NCBI RefSeq assembly: GCF_006476605.1
Contig: NZ_ML636813.1
Coordinates: 1 to 64,000, forward strand
Length of the DNA stretch: 64,000 nucleotides
Direction: 5' to 3'
Source of the DNA: Brucella gallinifaecis
GTDB lineage: Bacteria; Pseudomonadota; Alphaproteobacteria; Rhizobiales; Rhizobiaceae
Both the position numbers and the translations under genes were made by a program. How positions within the stretch are numbered: position 1 is the stretch's first letter; every line of letters starts with the position of its first letter. Below, piece after piece: positions 1-7,790 of this stretch. The notes beneath the pieces were generated by a model. The model was given only the letters and a program-made list of their open reading frames with translations. It searched no databases and had not been told where the DNA came from.

Positions 1-85
1 GGTGGCGGCATAATCGCGGCGGAAATCCACTTAACGAAACGCCCGAAACTGTTCAGACAAACCGAACCACCTCTATGCGCCGGAT

Positions 86-601
86 GTGCTCGTCAACAAT
101 GCAGGCATTCAGACCTGGGGATCCTTGCTTGAGCTTTCGGAAGATGATTGGGATGATGTTATTCACACCAATCTGAAAGGCTGCTTTCTCAACACCCAGG
201 CTGCTGCACGACGGATGATCGAAGTGGGTAAAGGTGGTTCGATCATCAATATTGGATCTGGCTGCAACAAGCTCGCTTTCCCAAATCTCGTTTCCTATAC
301 CGCATCCAAAGGTGGCATCGAGCAATTCACCAAAGTTTCAGCCGTTGAACTTGGGCCAAACAGCATCAGAGTCAATTGTGTGGCGCCGGGAGCCATCCTC
401 AATGAGCGCACTATGGAAGAACAGCCAGACTACGCAGCAACCTGGAGCCGGATAACCCCTTTGCGCCGTGTTGGTCGCGTTGAGGATATTTCTGGCCCGG
501 TACTGTTTCTGGCTTCTGACGCTGCAGGTTTTATTTCCGGCCAGACGCTTTGGGTTGATGGAGGGGTATTTTCTCAGGCTAACTGGCCCTATGGGTCTTG
601 A
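86..601 (+). CDS. SDR-family oxidoreductase, N-terminally truncated
   Basis: This is the C-terminal two thirds of a classical short-chain dehydrogenase/reductase, an NAD(P)-dependent enzyme. Visible motifs are NNAG at the start of the frame, the catalytic Ser in INIGSG, the YTASK catalytic Tyr/Lys and the family C-terminus SGQTLWVDGG. The N-terminal Rossmann TGxxxGxG half is absent: the frame is closed by a stop at 32-34, and no other frame in bases 1-85 reads as an SDR. The open GTG at 86 falls inside the conserved DVLVNNAG block, so it is unlikely to be a genuine start. It is probably a pseudogene, or a gene frameshifted close to the window edge. The substrate cannot be told. Confidence 0.6.
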   Translation: MLVNNAGIQTWGSLLELSEDDWDDVIHTNLKGCFLNTQAAARRMIEVGKGGSIINIGSGCNKLAFPNLVSYTASKGGIEQFTKVSAVELGPNSIRVNCVAPGAILNERTMEEQPDYAATWSRITPLRRVGRVEDISGPVLFLASDAAGFISGQTLWVDGGVFSQANWPYGS

Positions 602-633
602 TGCAAAATATTCCAGATCACGTGCACGATTGG

Positions 634-668
634 CCTGTTAATGTGGTGGATTTGAAGTTCCCATCATT
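634..668 (+). repeat. Half-copy of the 36.5-kb stem-loop family
   Basis: The segment reads as the left arm of the third stem-loop at 36704-36777, with the shared core GTGGTGGATTTGA followed by GTTCC and ATCATT. The matching right arm is missing. It sits just after the truncated SDR gene and may mark a breakpoint. Confidence 0.5.
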
Positions 669-724
669 ATGATGGCATCTGAGCGCATCTGCGGTAGATA
701 AAATTCATCATGGCAGGAGCGCAA

Positions 725-1387
725 ATGAACGACTGGACTGAACATTTCAAAGAATTAGACAAACTACCTGCCGCTATGCGCAACGCACTTCTATGCAATA
801 GCAAAAAGTTGAACTTCCCCCATGGCACCCGACTGTTCGGCGCAGGCCAGCCGGCAGAATATCTGCTTATGCTGATTTCGGGCAAAGTAAAGGTCACACA
901 GATTTCCAGCAATGGTCGCGAAGTCGTCCTGTATCGCATCGGTGCTGGCGAAAGCTGCGTGCTGACCTCAGCCTGTATGCTGGCCTATGACGATCTGGCG
1001 GCTGAGGGCATCGCGGAAACGGATATCGAGGCCATAGGTATCCCCCGCACCACTTTCGACAATATGATGGCGCTATCAAGCGACTTTCGTGAATTTGTCA
1101 TGAGAGCCTGGTCACGACGGGTAACCGATCTCCTGTTGGTCATTGACGACCTCGCCTTTCAACGCATCGATCTGCGGCTGGCCACGCGCCTTCTGGCCAT
1201 GGCTGAAGGCGATACTGTCCACGCGACACACCAGCAACTCGCGACAGAACTTGGTTCAGCACGCGAAGTAATAAGCCGGACTTTGTCCGAATTTCAACGC
1301 CGGGGCTGGCTCGAACAGGCCCGGGGAGTGATCAGGATGATCGATCGGCGCCCGTTTGAAAAACTCAAACAAGAACAGGAACTGTAA
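725..1387 (+). CDS. Crp/Fnr-family transcriptional regulator
   Basis: A 220-residue cytoplasmic regulator with an N-terminal cyclic-nucleotide-binding-type beta roll (about 20-130) and a C-terminal winged helix with the recognition stretch QQLATELGSAREVISRTL. The start at 725 is preferred over an in-frame ATG at 710 because AGGAG at 715-719 lies five bases upstream of it. It lacks the N-terminal cysteine cluster of oxygen-sensing Fnr proteins, but Cys78 and Cys84 lie in the sensor domain (GESCVLTSAC). It is followed by DUF2892 and two YeeE/YedE half-transporters, so it probably controls sulfur-compound uptake or detoxification. The ligand is unknown, and thiol-based sensing is my inference. 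Confidence 0.85.
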   Translation: MNDWTEHFKELDKLPAAMRNALLCNSKKLNFPHGTRLFGAGQPAEYLLMLISGKVKVTQISSNGREVVLYRIGAGESCVLTSACMLAYDDLAAEGIAETDIEAIGIPRTTFDNMMALSSDFREFVMRAWSRRVTDLLLVIDDLAFQRIDLRLATRLLAMAEGDTVHATHQQLATELGSAREVISRTLSEFQRRGWLEQARGVIRMIDRRPFEKLKQEQEL

Positions 1388-1457
1388 CTAAGTCACAGAC
1401 ATGAATGATCAGGCTATGGCATCAACAACCGCATAAACAGATGACTGAGGTGCCCTG

Positions 1458-1670
1458 ATGATCAAGAATATTGGACAGACCGAACGTATATTGCGACTGA
1501 TTGCCGGTATTGCCGTCGCAGTGATCGCCTGGTTTTATGGTGGCGATGGAGCCTTATTGGGCTACATCCTGTGGATCATAGCAGCCGTTCTGGTCCTGAC
1601 ATCCCTCTTTGCCGTCTGCCCGGCTTATCGGCTGTTCGGCTTCTCCACTTGTCCGCTAAAAAGAAAATGA
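1458..1670 (+). CDS. DUF2892 small inner-membrane protein
   Basis: A 70-residue protein with two hydrophobic helices (about 12-28 and 34-52) followed by CPAYRLFGFSTC, a cysteine-bearing ending typical of DUF2892 proteins, which also occur fused to rhodanese domains (YgaP). GAGG at 1449-1452 is the ribosome-binding site. Its stop overlaps the next start (ATGA at 1667-1670), so the three membrane genes are probably translationally coupled. The family is commonly found beside rhodaneses and YeeE transporters. A role in sulfane-sulfur handling is inferred from context. Confidence 0.8.
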   Translation: MIKNIGQTERILRLIAGIAVAVIAWFYGGDGALLGYILWIIAAVLVLTSLFAVCPAYRLFGFSTCPLKRK

Positions 1671-2095
1671 CCAGCTTTACCCCCCTGACTTCCTTCACCG
1701 GAGGCATGCTGATCGAATTGGCTGCCGTTTTGCTAATGGCGCTCCATGGTCGAATTTTGGGCGTAACCGGCATTCTTTCCGGCCTGCTGCGCACAAGCAG
1801 AACGCCCGACTGGTCACTACGCGCAGCACTTCTTCCAGGAATGGTGCTCGCGCCCGGACTGATATTTCTGATAACCGGGAATAAGCCTGCAATAGAGATA
1901 CCAGTATCGATCTTCGCAATAATCAGTGGTGCTTTATTGGCAGGAATCGGCGTCAGCTATGGTGGCGGCTGCACTTCTGGTCACGGGGTCTGCGGCAATG
2001 CCCGCTTCTCACGCCGCTCAATCATCGCAACGCTCTGTTTCATGTTGGCAGCCTTTATCACCGTCTATATTAACCGCCACCTGATTGGAAAGTGA
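1667..2095 (+). CDS. YeeE/YedE-family sulfur transporter, first half
   Basis: A 142-residue membrane protein containing the family signature GGGCTSGHGVCG near residue 100, with conserved cysteines implicated in relaying thiosulfate or sulfide-derived sulfur in TsuA/YeeE proteins. It is half the length of a full YeeE. The adjacent gene at 2097 encodes the other half, as in PmpA/PmpB-type split pairs. The start at 1667 overlaps the stop of the DUF2892 gene; an earlier in-frame start would run through that gene. Substrate specificity cannot be read from the sequence. Confidence 0.85.
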   Translation: MTSFTPLTSFTGGMLIELAAVLLMALHGRILGVTGILSGLLRTSRTPDWSLRAALLPGMVLAPGLIFLITGNKPAIEIPVSIFAIISGALLAGIGVSYGGGCTSGHGVCGNARFSRRSIIATLCFMLAAFITVYINRHLIGK

Positions 2096-2096
2096 T

Positions 2097-2534
2097 ATGC
2101 GCCTTTTTTCCGCCCTTCTCATCGGCCTGATTTTCGGTATTGGCATCGCTATCTCAGGAATGATGAATCCGGCAAAGGTTCTCAATTTCTTCGATATCAC
2201 CGGAAACTGGGATCCAAGCCTGGCCTTTGTCATGGGGGGTGCAATTTTAATCGCTATTCCGGGTTATCATCTGGTTCTGGCACGCAAGGCACCCCTGTTT
2301 GAGACAAAGTTCCAATTACCGGATACAAAACTGATCGATGCAAAACTTATTGCCGGATCAACCCTTTTTGGTATCGGCTGGGGAATTGCAGGTTTCTGTC
2401 CCGGTGGTGCTCTGCCCGCTCTTGGCACCTTGCACCCAAAGGCTCTTGTCTTCGTCGCGGCTCTGATCATTGGCTTGCTGATCGCAAAGGGTATGAAAGC
2501 ACTCACGGCCCGTTATCTCGCCAGATCTGCCTGA
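2097..2534 (+). CDS. YeeE/YedE-family sulfur transporter, second half
   Basis: A 145-residue membrane protein that pairs with the preceding half-transporter. It begins with the hydrophobic segment LFSALLIGLIFGIGIAISGM followed by NPAKVLNFFDI, a typical YeeE second-half sequence, and carries the motif GWGIAGFCPGGALPALG with the conserved cysteine. The ATG at 2097 lies one base after the upstream stop codon, so it is probably co-translated. The two halves are likely to form one inner-membrane channel for thiosulfate- or persulfide-type sulfur. Confidence 0.85.
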   Translation: MRLFSALLIGLIFGIGIAISGMMNPAKVLNFFDITGNWDPSLAFVMGGAILIAIPGYHLVLARKAPLFETKFQLPDTKLIDAKLIAGSTLFGIGWGIAGFCPGGALPALGTLHPKALVFVAALIIGLLIAKGMKALTARYLARSA

Positions 2535-2629
2535 ACTTCAGAGGTTCCAGACCATTTGTCCGACGCACCCTTTATACAGGCCGCACAATGCTTTCAATAT
2601 GCAGTCGGACCATATCCTCAGGGCTGGAG

Positions 2630-3955
2630 CTATGTCACATGCGCAAGAGCTATCGCATCGGCAACGTCTTCATAACGCTCATCCAGCGTTGCTGTTGCCA
2701 CGCGAATGTGATTGCTTGGACCTATATGAAACTTGCTTCCGGAATTGACCGCAATGTTTCGTGCCGCAAGCGTAACCATTGCAAATGACTCAGAAATAAC
2801 CGGCACCCATAAGGATAATCCCTCACCCTCCTGAATATGAACCCCCCGTAATTGCAATGCATCTACCAGCCTGTCGCGTCGTTGTTTATAGATTGAGCGG
2901 GCTGATGCGAGGGATTGTGCCGTTTCAGGCTGTCGTAAAAGCCACGCTCCCGCCGCTTGCAGGATACGGCTGGTCCATGCTGCACTAAAACTGCGATAAG
3001 ACTGTATCTGCTCGACGATCGTCTTGCTGCCTGAAAGAACAGCCAGACGCAAATCCGGGCCCAGTGTTTTTGAAAAAGAAAGAACATGAATCACCCGATC
3101 CGGGAATTCATTGCCCAGCGAGTGACGTGGCGAGCTTGCAATATCTCCGACACCATCATCCTCAATAATCAAGACGTCACTGTCACGCAGAACATTGGCA
3201 AGTTCCATAAAACGATCCGGCGTTACCGTACGGCCTGTCACAGAATGAAGACGTGGCTGAAACAAAAATGCAAAAGGCTTATAACGCATTGCCTCCCTGA
3301 GCGATGAAGGAATTGGACCGTGCTCGTCGCATTTGACTGGAATGATGGGGGTGCCCTGATGCTCAAGAATATCAAGAAGACGCATTGCGGTCGGCTCTTC
3401 AATCGCAACCGGAGCGCCGGAAATTGCCAATGCATGAATCGCAGTATAGATGGCATTATAGCCACCATTCATTGCCAGAAAAGCTTCTGCATCATAAGGC
3501 CATGTTTTGCGCATTTCAGCTTCCAGCTCAGGCAGAATACGGCTGCGATGATAGCTATTGAGTTCTTCTGCCGAAGCAGCATAAGCTAGCGCTTTTTCTA
3601 AAGGCGGCAAGATCGCTTGATCAGGAACTGCCATGGTCAGATCCAATGCGCCGGCAGCATATCGCCCCGAACTTGCAAAGCGCTCAGGCTTGGCGACAAA
3701 CCGGTCCCCGCTTACCCATGTGCCGTTTCGCCCCCTGCCAGTGATAATTTTCTGCTTGCGAAGCTCGCTCCATGCTTCCGAAAGAGTTGCCGGACTGACA
3801 CCGAGTGAAAAAGCAAGATCACGGATCGGAGGCAGCTTTGCACCCACCGGAATCACGCCAGCCCGGATCAAGGCACTGGTTTCTAATGCAATTCCGCGAA
3901 TTGTACGGTTGTTTATCTTTTCAGCAAACCAGTTTGAATCATAAATGTTGTTCAT
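2630..3955 (-). CDS. MocR/PdxR-type PLP-dependent transcriptional regulator
   Basis: A 441-residue GntR/MocR regulator. Residues about 1-75 form a winged helix (PPIRDLAFSLGVSPATLSEA) and about 100-441 an aminotransferase fold type I domain with the PLP lysine in SFSKTLGP (Lys296). I chose the ATG at 3955 over a TTG at 3979. MocR proteins use the aminotransferase domain as an amino-acid or PLP sensor. It is transcribed divergently from the binding-protein/ABC/amidohydrolase cluster at 4058-8975, which it probably regulates. The effector is unknown. Confidence 0.9.
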   Translation of the reverse strand: MNNIYDSNWFAEKINNRTIRGIALETSALIRAGVIPVGAKLPPIRDLAFSLGVSPATLSEAWSELRKQKIITGRGRNGTWVSGDRFVAKPERFASSGRYAAGALDLTMAVPDQAILPPLEKALAYAASAEELNSYHRSRILPELEAEMRKTWPYDAEAFLAMNGGYNAIYTAIHALAISGAPVAIEEPTAMRLLDILEHQGTPIIPVKCDEHGPIPSSLREAMRYKPFAFLFQPRLHSVTGRTVTPDRFMELANVLRDSDVLIIEDDGVGDIASSPRHSLGNEFPDRVIHVLSFSKTLGPDLRLAVLSGSKTIVEQIQSYRSFSAAWTSRILQAAGAWLLRQPETAQSLASARSIYKQRRDRLVDALQLRGVHIQEGEGLSLWVPVISESFAMVTLAARNIAVNSGSKFHIGPSNHIRVATATLDERYEDVADAIALAHVT

Positions 3956-4057
3956 TTTCGGACCATATTTAATGTTCAATAACGTAATAACATTTGATCA
4001 TTATAGAGTGAACATTTTAATCTGGCTTATTGACATTTTTTTGAGACGGTAACTTAA
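3956..4057. promoter_or_regulatory. Divergent promoter region with inverted AATGTTCA repeat
   Basis: This AT-rich gap between the MocR gene and the uptake cluster contains AATGTTCA at 3971-3978 and its reverse complement TGAACATT at 4009-4016, separated by 30 bases. The pair could be operator half-sites for the MocR protein. No binding evidence is available. Confidence 0.4.
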
Positions 4058-5026
4058 ATGAAACTGCGTCTACGAATTGCCCTGCGTGACTGGGATTATA
4101 TGACGCCACTGGTTCTTGGCGATATTTCTTCGAGCAAGCTTGATCTTCAGATCGACCGGGTTGGCACACTGGTTTCGCATCTGGGCAAGGATAAGGACCA
4201 TGAGGCGGCGGAAATTTCATTCAGCCGCTACACGCAATTGCGCCATGATGGCGATGACAGCATCGTGGCTATTCCCAATTTTATCATGCGCGGTTTTCGT
4301 CATCGCTGCATCATAACCATGGGTGATAGCCCTATCACGTCTCTCGGCCAGCTTGCCGGCAAGCGCATCGGCGTTACCGGCTGGCGCGACTCAGGCAATA
4401 CATGGACCCGCGCTGCCTTGCGCCGTGAGGGCGTCGAAGTAAAAGATGCAATGTGGTATGCTGGCCGCCTGACAGAAGCCCACCCGGTTACGGATCGCCT
4501 TGACGGCTTTGGTCAGCCCGGCTTGATCGAAGCCTGCCCCGAAGAACGCCCGATGGTGGATCTGCTGCGAGAAGGCTTCCTGGATGCGATCTTCACGCCA
4601 TTTATGCCTAACGGCTATTTCGAACCAGGTTCGCCATTCCGTCAGGTTCTGACCAATTTCCGCGATGAAGAGCGCCGCTATTTCGATGATGTCGGTTATG
4701 TACCGGGCATGCATCTGATCGGCTTTAAAGCTGAGGTCGTGGAAAAAGATCCATGGATAATCGCTGAAGTGAGCAGAATGATCGATGCATCACAGCAAAT
4801 GTGGACGGAAAAACGCCGCAAATATGCTGAAACCACACCATGGATGTTTGATGAAGTGCTCAAAACCTCGCGCGATCTGCCTGGCGGATGGGATGCCAAT
4901 GGTTTTGCCGTCAACCACAAGATGATCAACGATTTTGCCGCAGAACTCCACGCGCAAGGCATTATGAAAAATCATATGTCGCCTGAAGAACTGTTTTCAT
5001 ACGATACAGATGGAAATCGGATCTGA
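4058..5026 (+). CDS. Periplasmic-binding-fold protein similar to 4,5-dihydroxyphthalate decarboxylase
   Basis: A 322-residue protein of the PBP2/NMT1-like fold that is often annotated 4,5-dihydroxyphthalate decarboxylase. Features are ISFSRYTQL in the first lobe, LAGKRIGVTGWRDSGNTW in the ligand-binding region and the acidic ending typical of the group. There is no signal peptide, so it is probably cytoplasmic, or else an enzyme rather than a transport receptor. It is the first gene of the cluster read divergently from the MocR regulator and lies 60 bases before the ABC transporter binding protein. The decarboxylase name comes from family annotation only; the real substrate may be an amino-acid derivative. 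Confidence 0.65.
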   Translation: MKLRLRIALRDWDYMTPLVLGDISSSKLDLQIDRVGTLVSHLGKDKDHEAAEISFSRYTQLRHDGDDSIVAIPNFIMRGFRHRCIITMGDSPITSLGQLAGKRIGVTGWRDSGNTWTRAALRREGVEVKDAMWYAGRLTEAHPVTDRLDGFGQPGLIEACPEERPMVDLLREGFLDAIFTPFMPNGYFEPGSPFRQVLTNFRDEERRYFDDVGYVPGMHLIGFKAEVVEKDPWIIAEVSRMIDASQQMWTEKRRKYAETTPWMFDEVLKTSRDLPGGWDANGFAVNHKMINDFAAELHAQGIMKNHMSPEELFSYDTDGNRI

Positions 5027-5086
5027 CACCATTCAGGCATTGGTAACATTGCAGAAACTTGGCTTGTTAACACAAGGAAAATGAAC

Positions 5087-5974
5087 ATGTTGCGTATAAA
5101 ACTCATTGCTCTCGCTTTAGCTGGTGTGGCTCTCACTGGTATCGCCAAAGCGCAGGAAACAGCCATCAAGCTGGAAGTGAACAAGGAATTGCATGAGCGT
5201 CTGCCCGCCGACATCAAGGCTGCTGGCAAGATGACATCCGTCAATAACGGTTCGTTTCCACCCTATGAAATCGTAACCGGAACCCAGATGACAGGCGCCA
5301 GTGCCGATCTGACTGATGCGCTCGGTCAAATCCTCGGCATAAAGATCGAACATGCCACCGTAGGCGGCTTGCCTGCACTTCTGGCTGGCGTCAACTCCAA
5401 CCGTTATCAGCTCGCTTTTGGTCCGGTAGGTGATTACAAGGAACGTGAAGCTGCTAATGATTTCGTCGACTGGGTACAGGAATATGTCGTTTTTGCCACG
5501 CTGAAGGGAAACCCGAAAGGCATCACGTCACTTGACACAGCCTGCGGTCAGCGGATTTCAGTTATGGCAGGCGGTTCTGCCGAGCGCGTAATCAAGGTTC
5601 AATCGGAAAAATGCGTAGCTGAAGGCAAAAAGCCGGTTGAAGTCCAGTCCTATACCGATCAGCCTGCTTCTATCCTTGCAGTCCGCTCCAAACGCGCCGA
5701 TGCTTTTTTCTCTTCACAGGCTCCTTTGACCTATTTTGTTTCTCAGGCAAATGGCCAGCTGGAACTTGCAGGTGTTGGACAGCATAACGGATTTGGAGAC
5801 ATCTATCAGGGTGCTGTCGTGCCGAAAGGTTCACCCCTCGGTCCATTGCTGCTCGATGCCATCAAGGTTCTGATGAATAATGGCGCCTATGCAACGATCA
5901 TGAAAAAATGGGGCCTTGAAAATAACATGATCAAGGAACCCGGTATCAACCTTGGTGGACAGCTTCCCAAATGA
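5087..5974 (+). CDS. Polar amino-acid ABC transporter substrate-binding protein
   Basis: A family 3 extracellular solute-binding protein with a cleavable signal peptide (LIALALAGVALTGIAKAQ). The mature part has the typical FPPYEIVTG entry and a C-terminal IMKKWGLENNMI segment. Two ATGs are possible. AAGGA at 5074-5078 is two bases from the ATG at 5081 and eight from the ATG at 5087, so 5087 is preferred (295 residues). The stop overlaps the permease start (ATGA). It delivers an amino acid or small amino-acid derivative to the permease and ATPase encoded next. The ligand is not identifiable. Confidence 0.9.
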   Translation: MLRIKLIALALAGVALTGIAKAQETAIKLEVNKELHERLPADIKAAGKMTSVNNGSFPPYEIVTGTQMTGASADLTDALGQILGIKIEHATVGGLPALLAGVNSNRYQLAFGPVGDYKEREAANDFVDWVQEYVVFATLKGNPKGITSLDTACGQRISVMAGGSAERVIKVQSEKCVAEGKKPVEVQSYTDQPASILAVRSKRADAFFSSQAPLTYFVSQANGQLELAGVGQHNGFGDIYQGAVVPKGSPLGPLLLDAIKVLMNNGAYATIMKKWGLENNMIKEPGINLGGQLPK

Positions 5975-6897
5975 GCGTGGATAACAATATACAGGCAGCA
6001 TCTTCGGGTGCTGCAGATTTTCGCGATGTTGTAACAGCCCATACACCTTTTCGGTATGGCCGCCTTGCCCTCTGGCTGATCGTAGCGATCATCGTCATTG
6101 ATTTTGGCTGGATCGTTGCCAAAAACGAAAATTTCGGCTGGCCCATTGTTGCACAATATTTCTTTGATCCAACTGTTTTAAGCGGCCTTTATATCAGCCT
6201 TGGACTGACAGTCATCGCTATGGTGCTTGGTGTTGCGCTCGGTTTGCTGATTGCCATCATGCGCATGTCCAATGATCGGCTGGCGAGCGGCTTCGCCTCG
6301 CTGTTCATCTGGTTTTTTCGCGGCACACCATTGCTGGTGCAGCTGATTTTCTGGTATAATATGTCAACGCTGTTTCCAGAAATTTCGATTGCAATTCCCT
6401 TCGGCCCTGCATTGGCGAGCTGGGATACCAATTCATTGATTACGCCGATGACTGCTGCAATTGTCGGTCTTGCGCTCAATGAAGCGGCCTATATGGCGGA
6501 AATCATCCGCGGCGGACTGCTCTCGGTTGACCGCGGACAGGCCGAAACGGCTGAAGCCTTTGGCATGACAAAAGCACGCGCCTTGTGGCGGATTATCATC
6601 CCGCAGGCCATGCGTTCAATCGTGCCACCCACCGGCAACCAGCTTATCAGCATGATCAAGGCAACATCACTTGTCAGTGTCATTGCCATGGCCGATCTGC
6701 TCTATTCTGTGCAGTCGATCTATAATCGCACTTTTGAAATCATCCCGATGCTGATGGTCGCAGTTATCTGGTATCTGCTCATCACTTCGATCCTCAATAT
6801 TGGCCAGAACTATATTGAAGCCTATTATGGCCGCAGTGATCGCCGCAATTCAACAGCGCTGAAAGCCGATGCATCCACACAGGAGGCAAGCCATTGA
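5971..6897 (+). CDS. Polar amino-acid ABC transporter permease
   Basis: A 308-residue inner-membrane permease of the HisM/GlnP family. A first helix near residues 28-48 is followed by the core transport domain with the ATPase-contact loop [20 protein letters not shown] and [19 protein letters not shown]. Its start overlaps the binding-protein stop and its stop overlaps the ATPase start, which indicates strict operon coupling. A single permease gene suggests a homodimeric channel. The N-terminal cytoplasmic extension is longer than in many HisM proteins. Confidence 0.9.
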   Translation: MSVDNNIQAASSGAADFRDVVTAHTPFRYGRLALWLIVAIIVIDFGWIVAKNENFGWPIVAQYFFDPTVLSGLYISLGLTVIAMVLGVALGLLIAIMRMSNDRLASGFASLFIWFFRGTPLLVQLIFWYNMSTLFPEISIAIPFGPALASWDTNSLITPMTAAIVGLALNEAAYMAEIIRGGLLSVDRGQAETAEAFGMTKARALWRIIIPQAMRSIVPPTGNQLISMIKATSLVSVIAMADLLYSVQSIYNRTFEIIPMLMVAVIWYLLITSILNIGQNYIEAYYGRSDRRNSTALKADASTQEASH

Positions 6898-7673
6898 CCC
6901 CCGTTATGAATGCAAAGCCCCTCGTACAGGCGCGTAATGTACATAAATCCTTTGAAGACCTCGAAGTGCTCAAAGGTATAGACCTCGATGTCATGCCGGG
7001 TGAAGTTGTTGTCATTCTCGGGCCGTCTGGCTCGGGTAAATCGACTTTTCTGCGTTGTATCAACCACCTTGAAACCATCCAGAAAGGCTTCATTGAGGTT
7101 GATGGCGAACAGATCGGTTATCGGGTCAGGCATGACCGGCTGGAAAAACTGTCCGCCAATGCCATAGCCAAACAGCGCCGCAAGATTGGCATGGTTTTTC
7201 AACAGTTCAATCTCTATCCGCATATGACTGTATTGCAAAACATCATTGAAGCACCGGTCGGTGTTCATGGTGAAAGCCGCAAGGATGCGATTGCAAATGC
7301 CCGTCAATTGCTCAAGCGTGTCGGCTTGTCGGATAAGGAAGCAAACTATCCGCGCCAGCTTTCCGGTGGGCAGCAACAGCGCGTTGCAATTGTCCGCGCA
7401 TTGGCGATCAAGCCGAAACTGATGCTGTTTGATGAACCGACTTCGGCACTGGACCCGGAACTTGTCGGAGAAGTTCTTTCAACCATGCGCGATCTGGCAA
7501 GTCACGGCCTGACCATGATCGTCGTCACCCACGAAATCGGCTTTGCCCGTGAGGCAGCGGATCGGGTTGTCTTCATGGATGGTGGCATTGTCGTTGAACA
7601 GGGCAAGCCGGAAGATGTGATCGACAACCCCAAACATCCGCGCACACAGGCATTCTTGTCGCGCTTCCTCTGA
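6894..7673 (+). CDS. Polar amino-acid ABC transporter ATPase
   Basis: A 259-residue GlnQ/HisP-type ATPase with Walker [10 protein letters not shown], signature LSGGQQQR, Walker [14 protein letters not shown] and the H-loop VVTHE. The start is taken as TTG at 6894 because AGGAGG at 6881-6886 sits seven bases upstream; the next ATG, at 6906, is too far from it. The start overlaps the permease stop. A strong terminator follows the gene at 7684. It powers the importer encoded by the two upstream genes. Confidence 0.92.
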   Translation: MTPVMNAKPLVQARNVHKSFEDLEVLKGIDLDVMPGEVVVILGPSGSGKSTFLRCINHLETIQKGFIEVDGEQIGYRVRHDRLEKLSANAIAKQRRKIGMVFQQFNLYPHMTVLQNIIEAPVGVHGESRKDAIANARQLLKRVGLSDKEANYPRQLSGGQQQRVAIVRALAIKPKLMLFDEPTSALDPELVGEVLSTMRDLASHGLTMIVVTHEIGFAREAADRVVFMDGGIVVEQGKPEDVIDNPKHPRTQAFLSRFL

Positions 7674-7681
7674 TTTTACGT

Positions 7682-7710
7682 TCGGCCCCGCTCTCAGGAA
7701 CGGGGCCTTT
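7682..7710 (+). terminator. Rho-independent terminator of the ABC operon
   Basis: GGCCCCG and CGGGGCC form a seven-pair stem over a ten-base loop and are followed by TTT, directly after the ATPase gene. Confidence 0.7.
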
Positions 7711-7717
7711 CTCATAG

Positions 7718-7757
7718 AGAGCGTTCTGGCTGATCCAATCAGATCGCAACGCGCTCT
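7718..7757. repeat. Palindromic AGAGCG repeat, copy C
   Basis: AGAGCGTT at the left and AACGCGCTCT at the right enclose CTGATCCAATCAGATC. It is related to the near-perfect palindrome at 41719-41753 (shared AGAGCG ends and CAATCAGATC core). It lies between the ABC operon terminator and the amidohydrolase gene. Confidence 0.6.
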
Positions 7758-7790
7758 AATGCGCAAATTTTTCCGAAGACTGGATTTATC

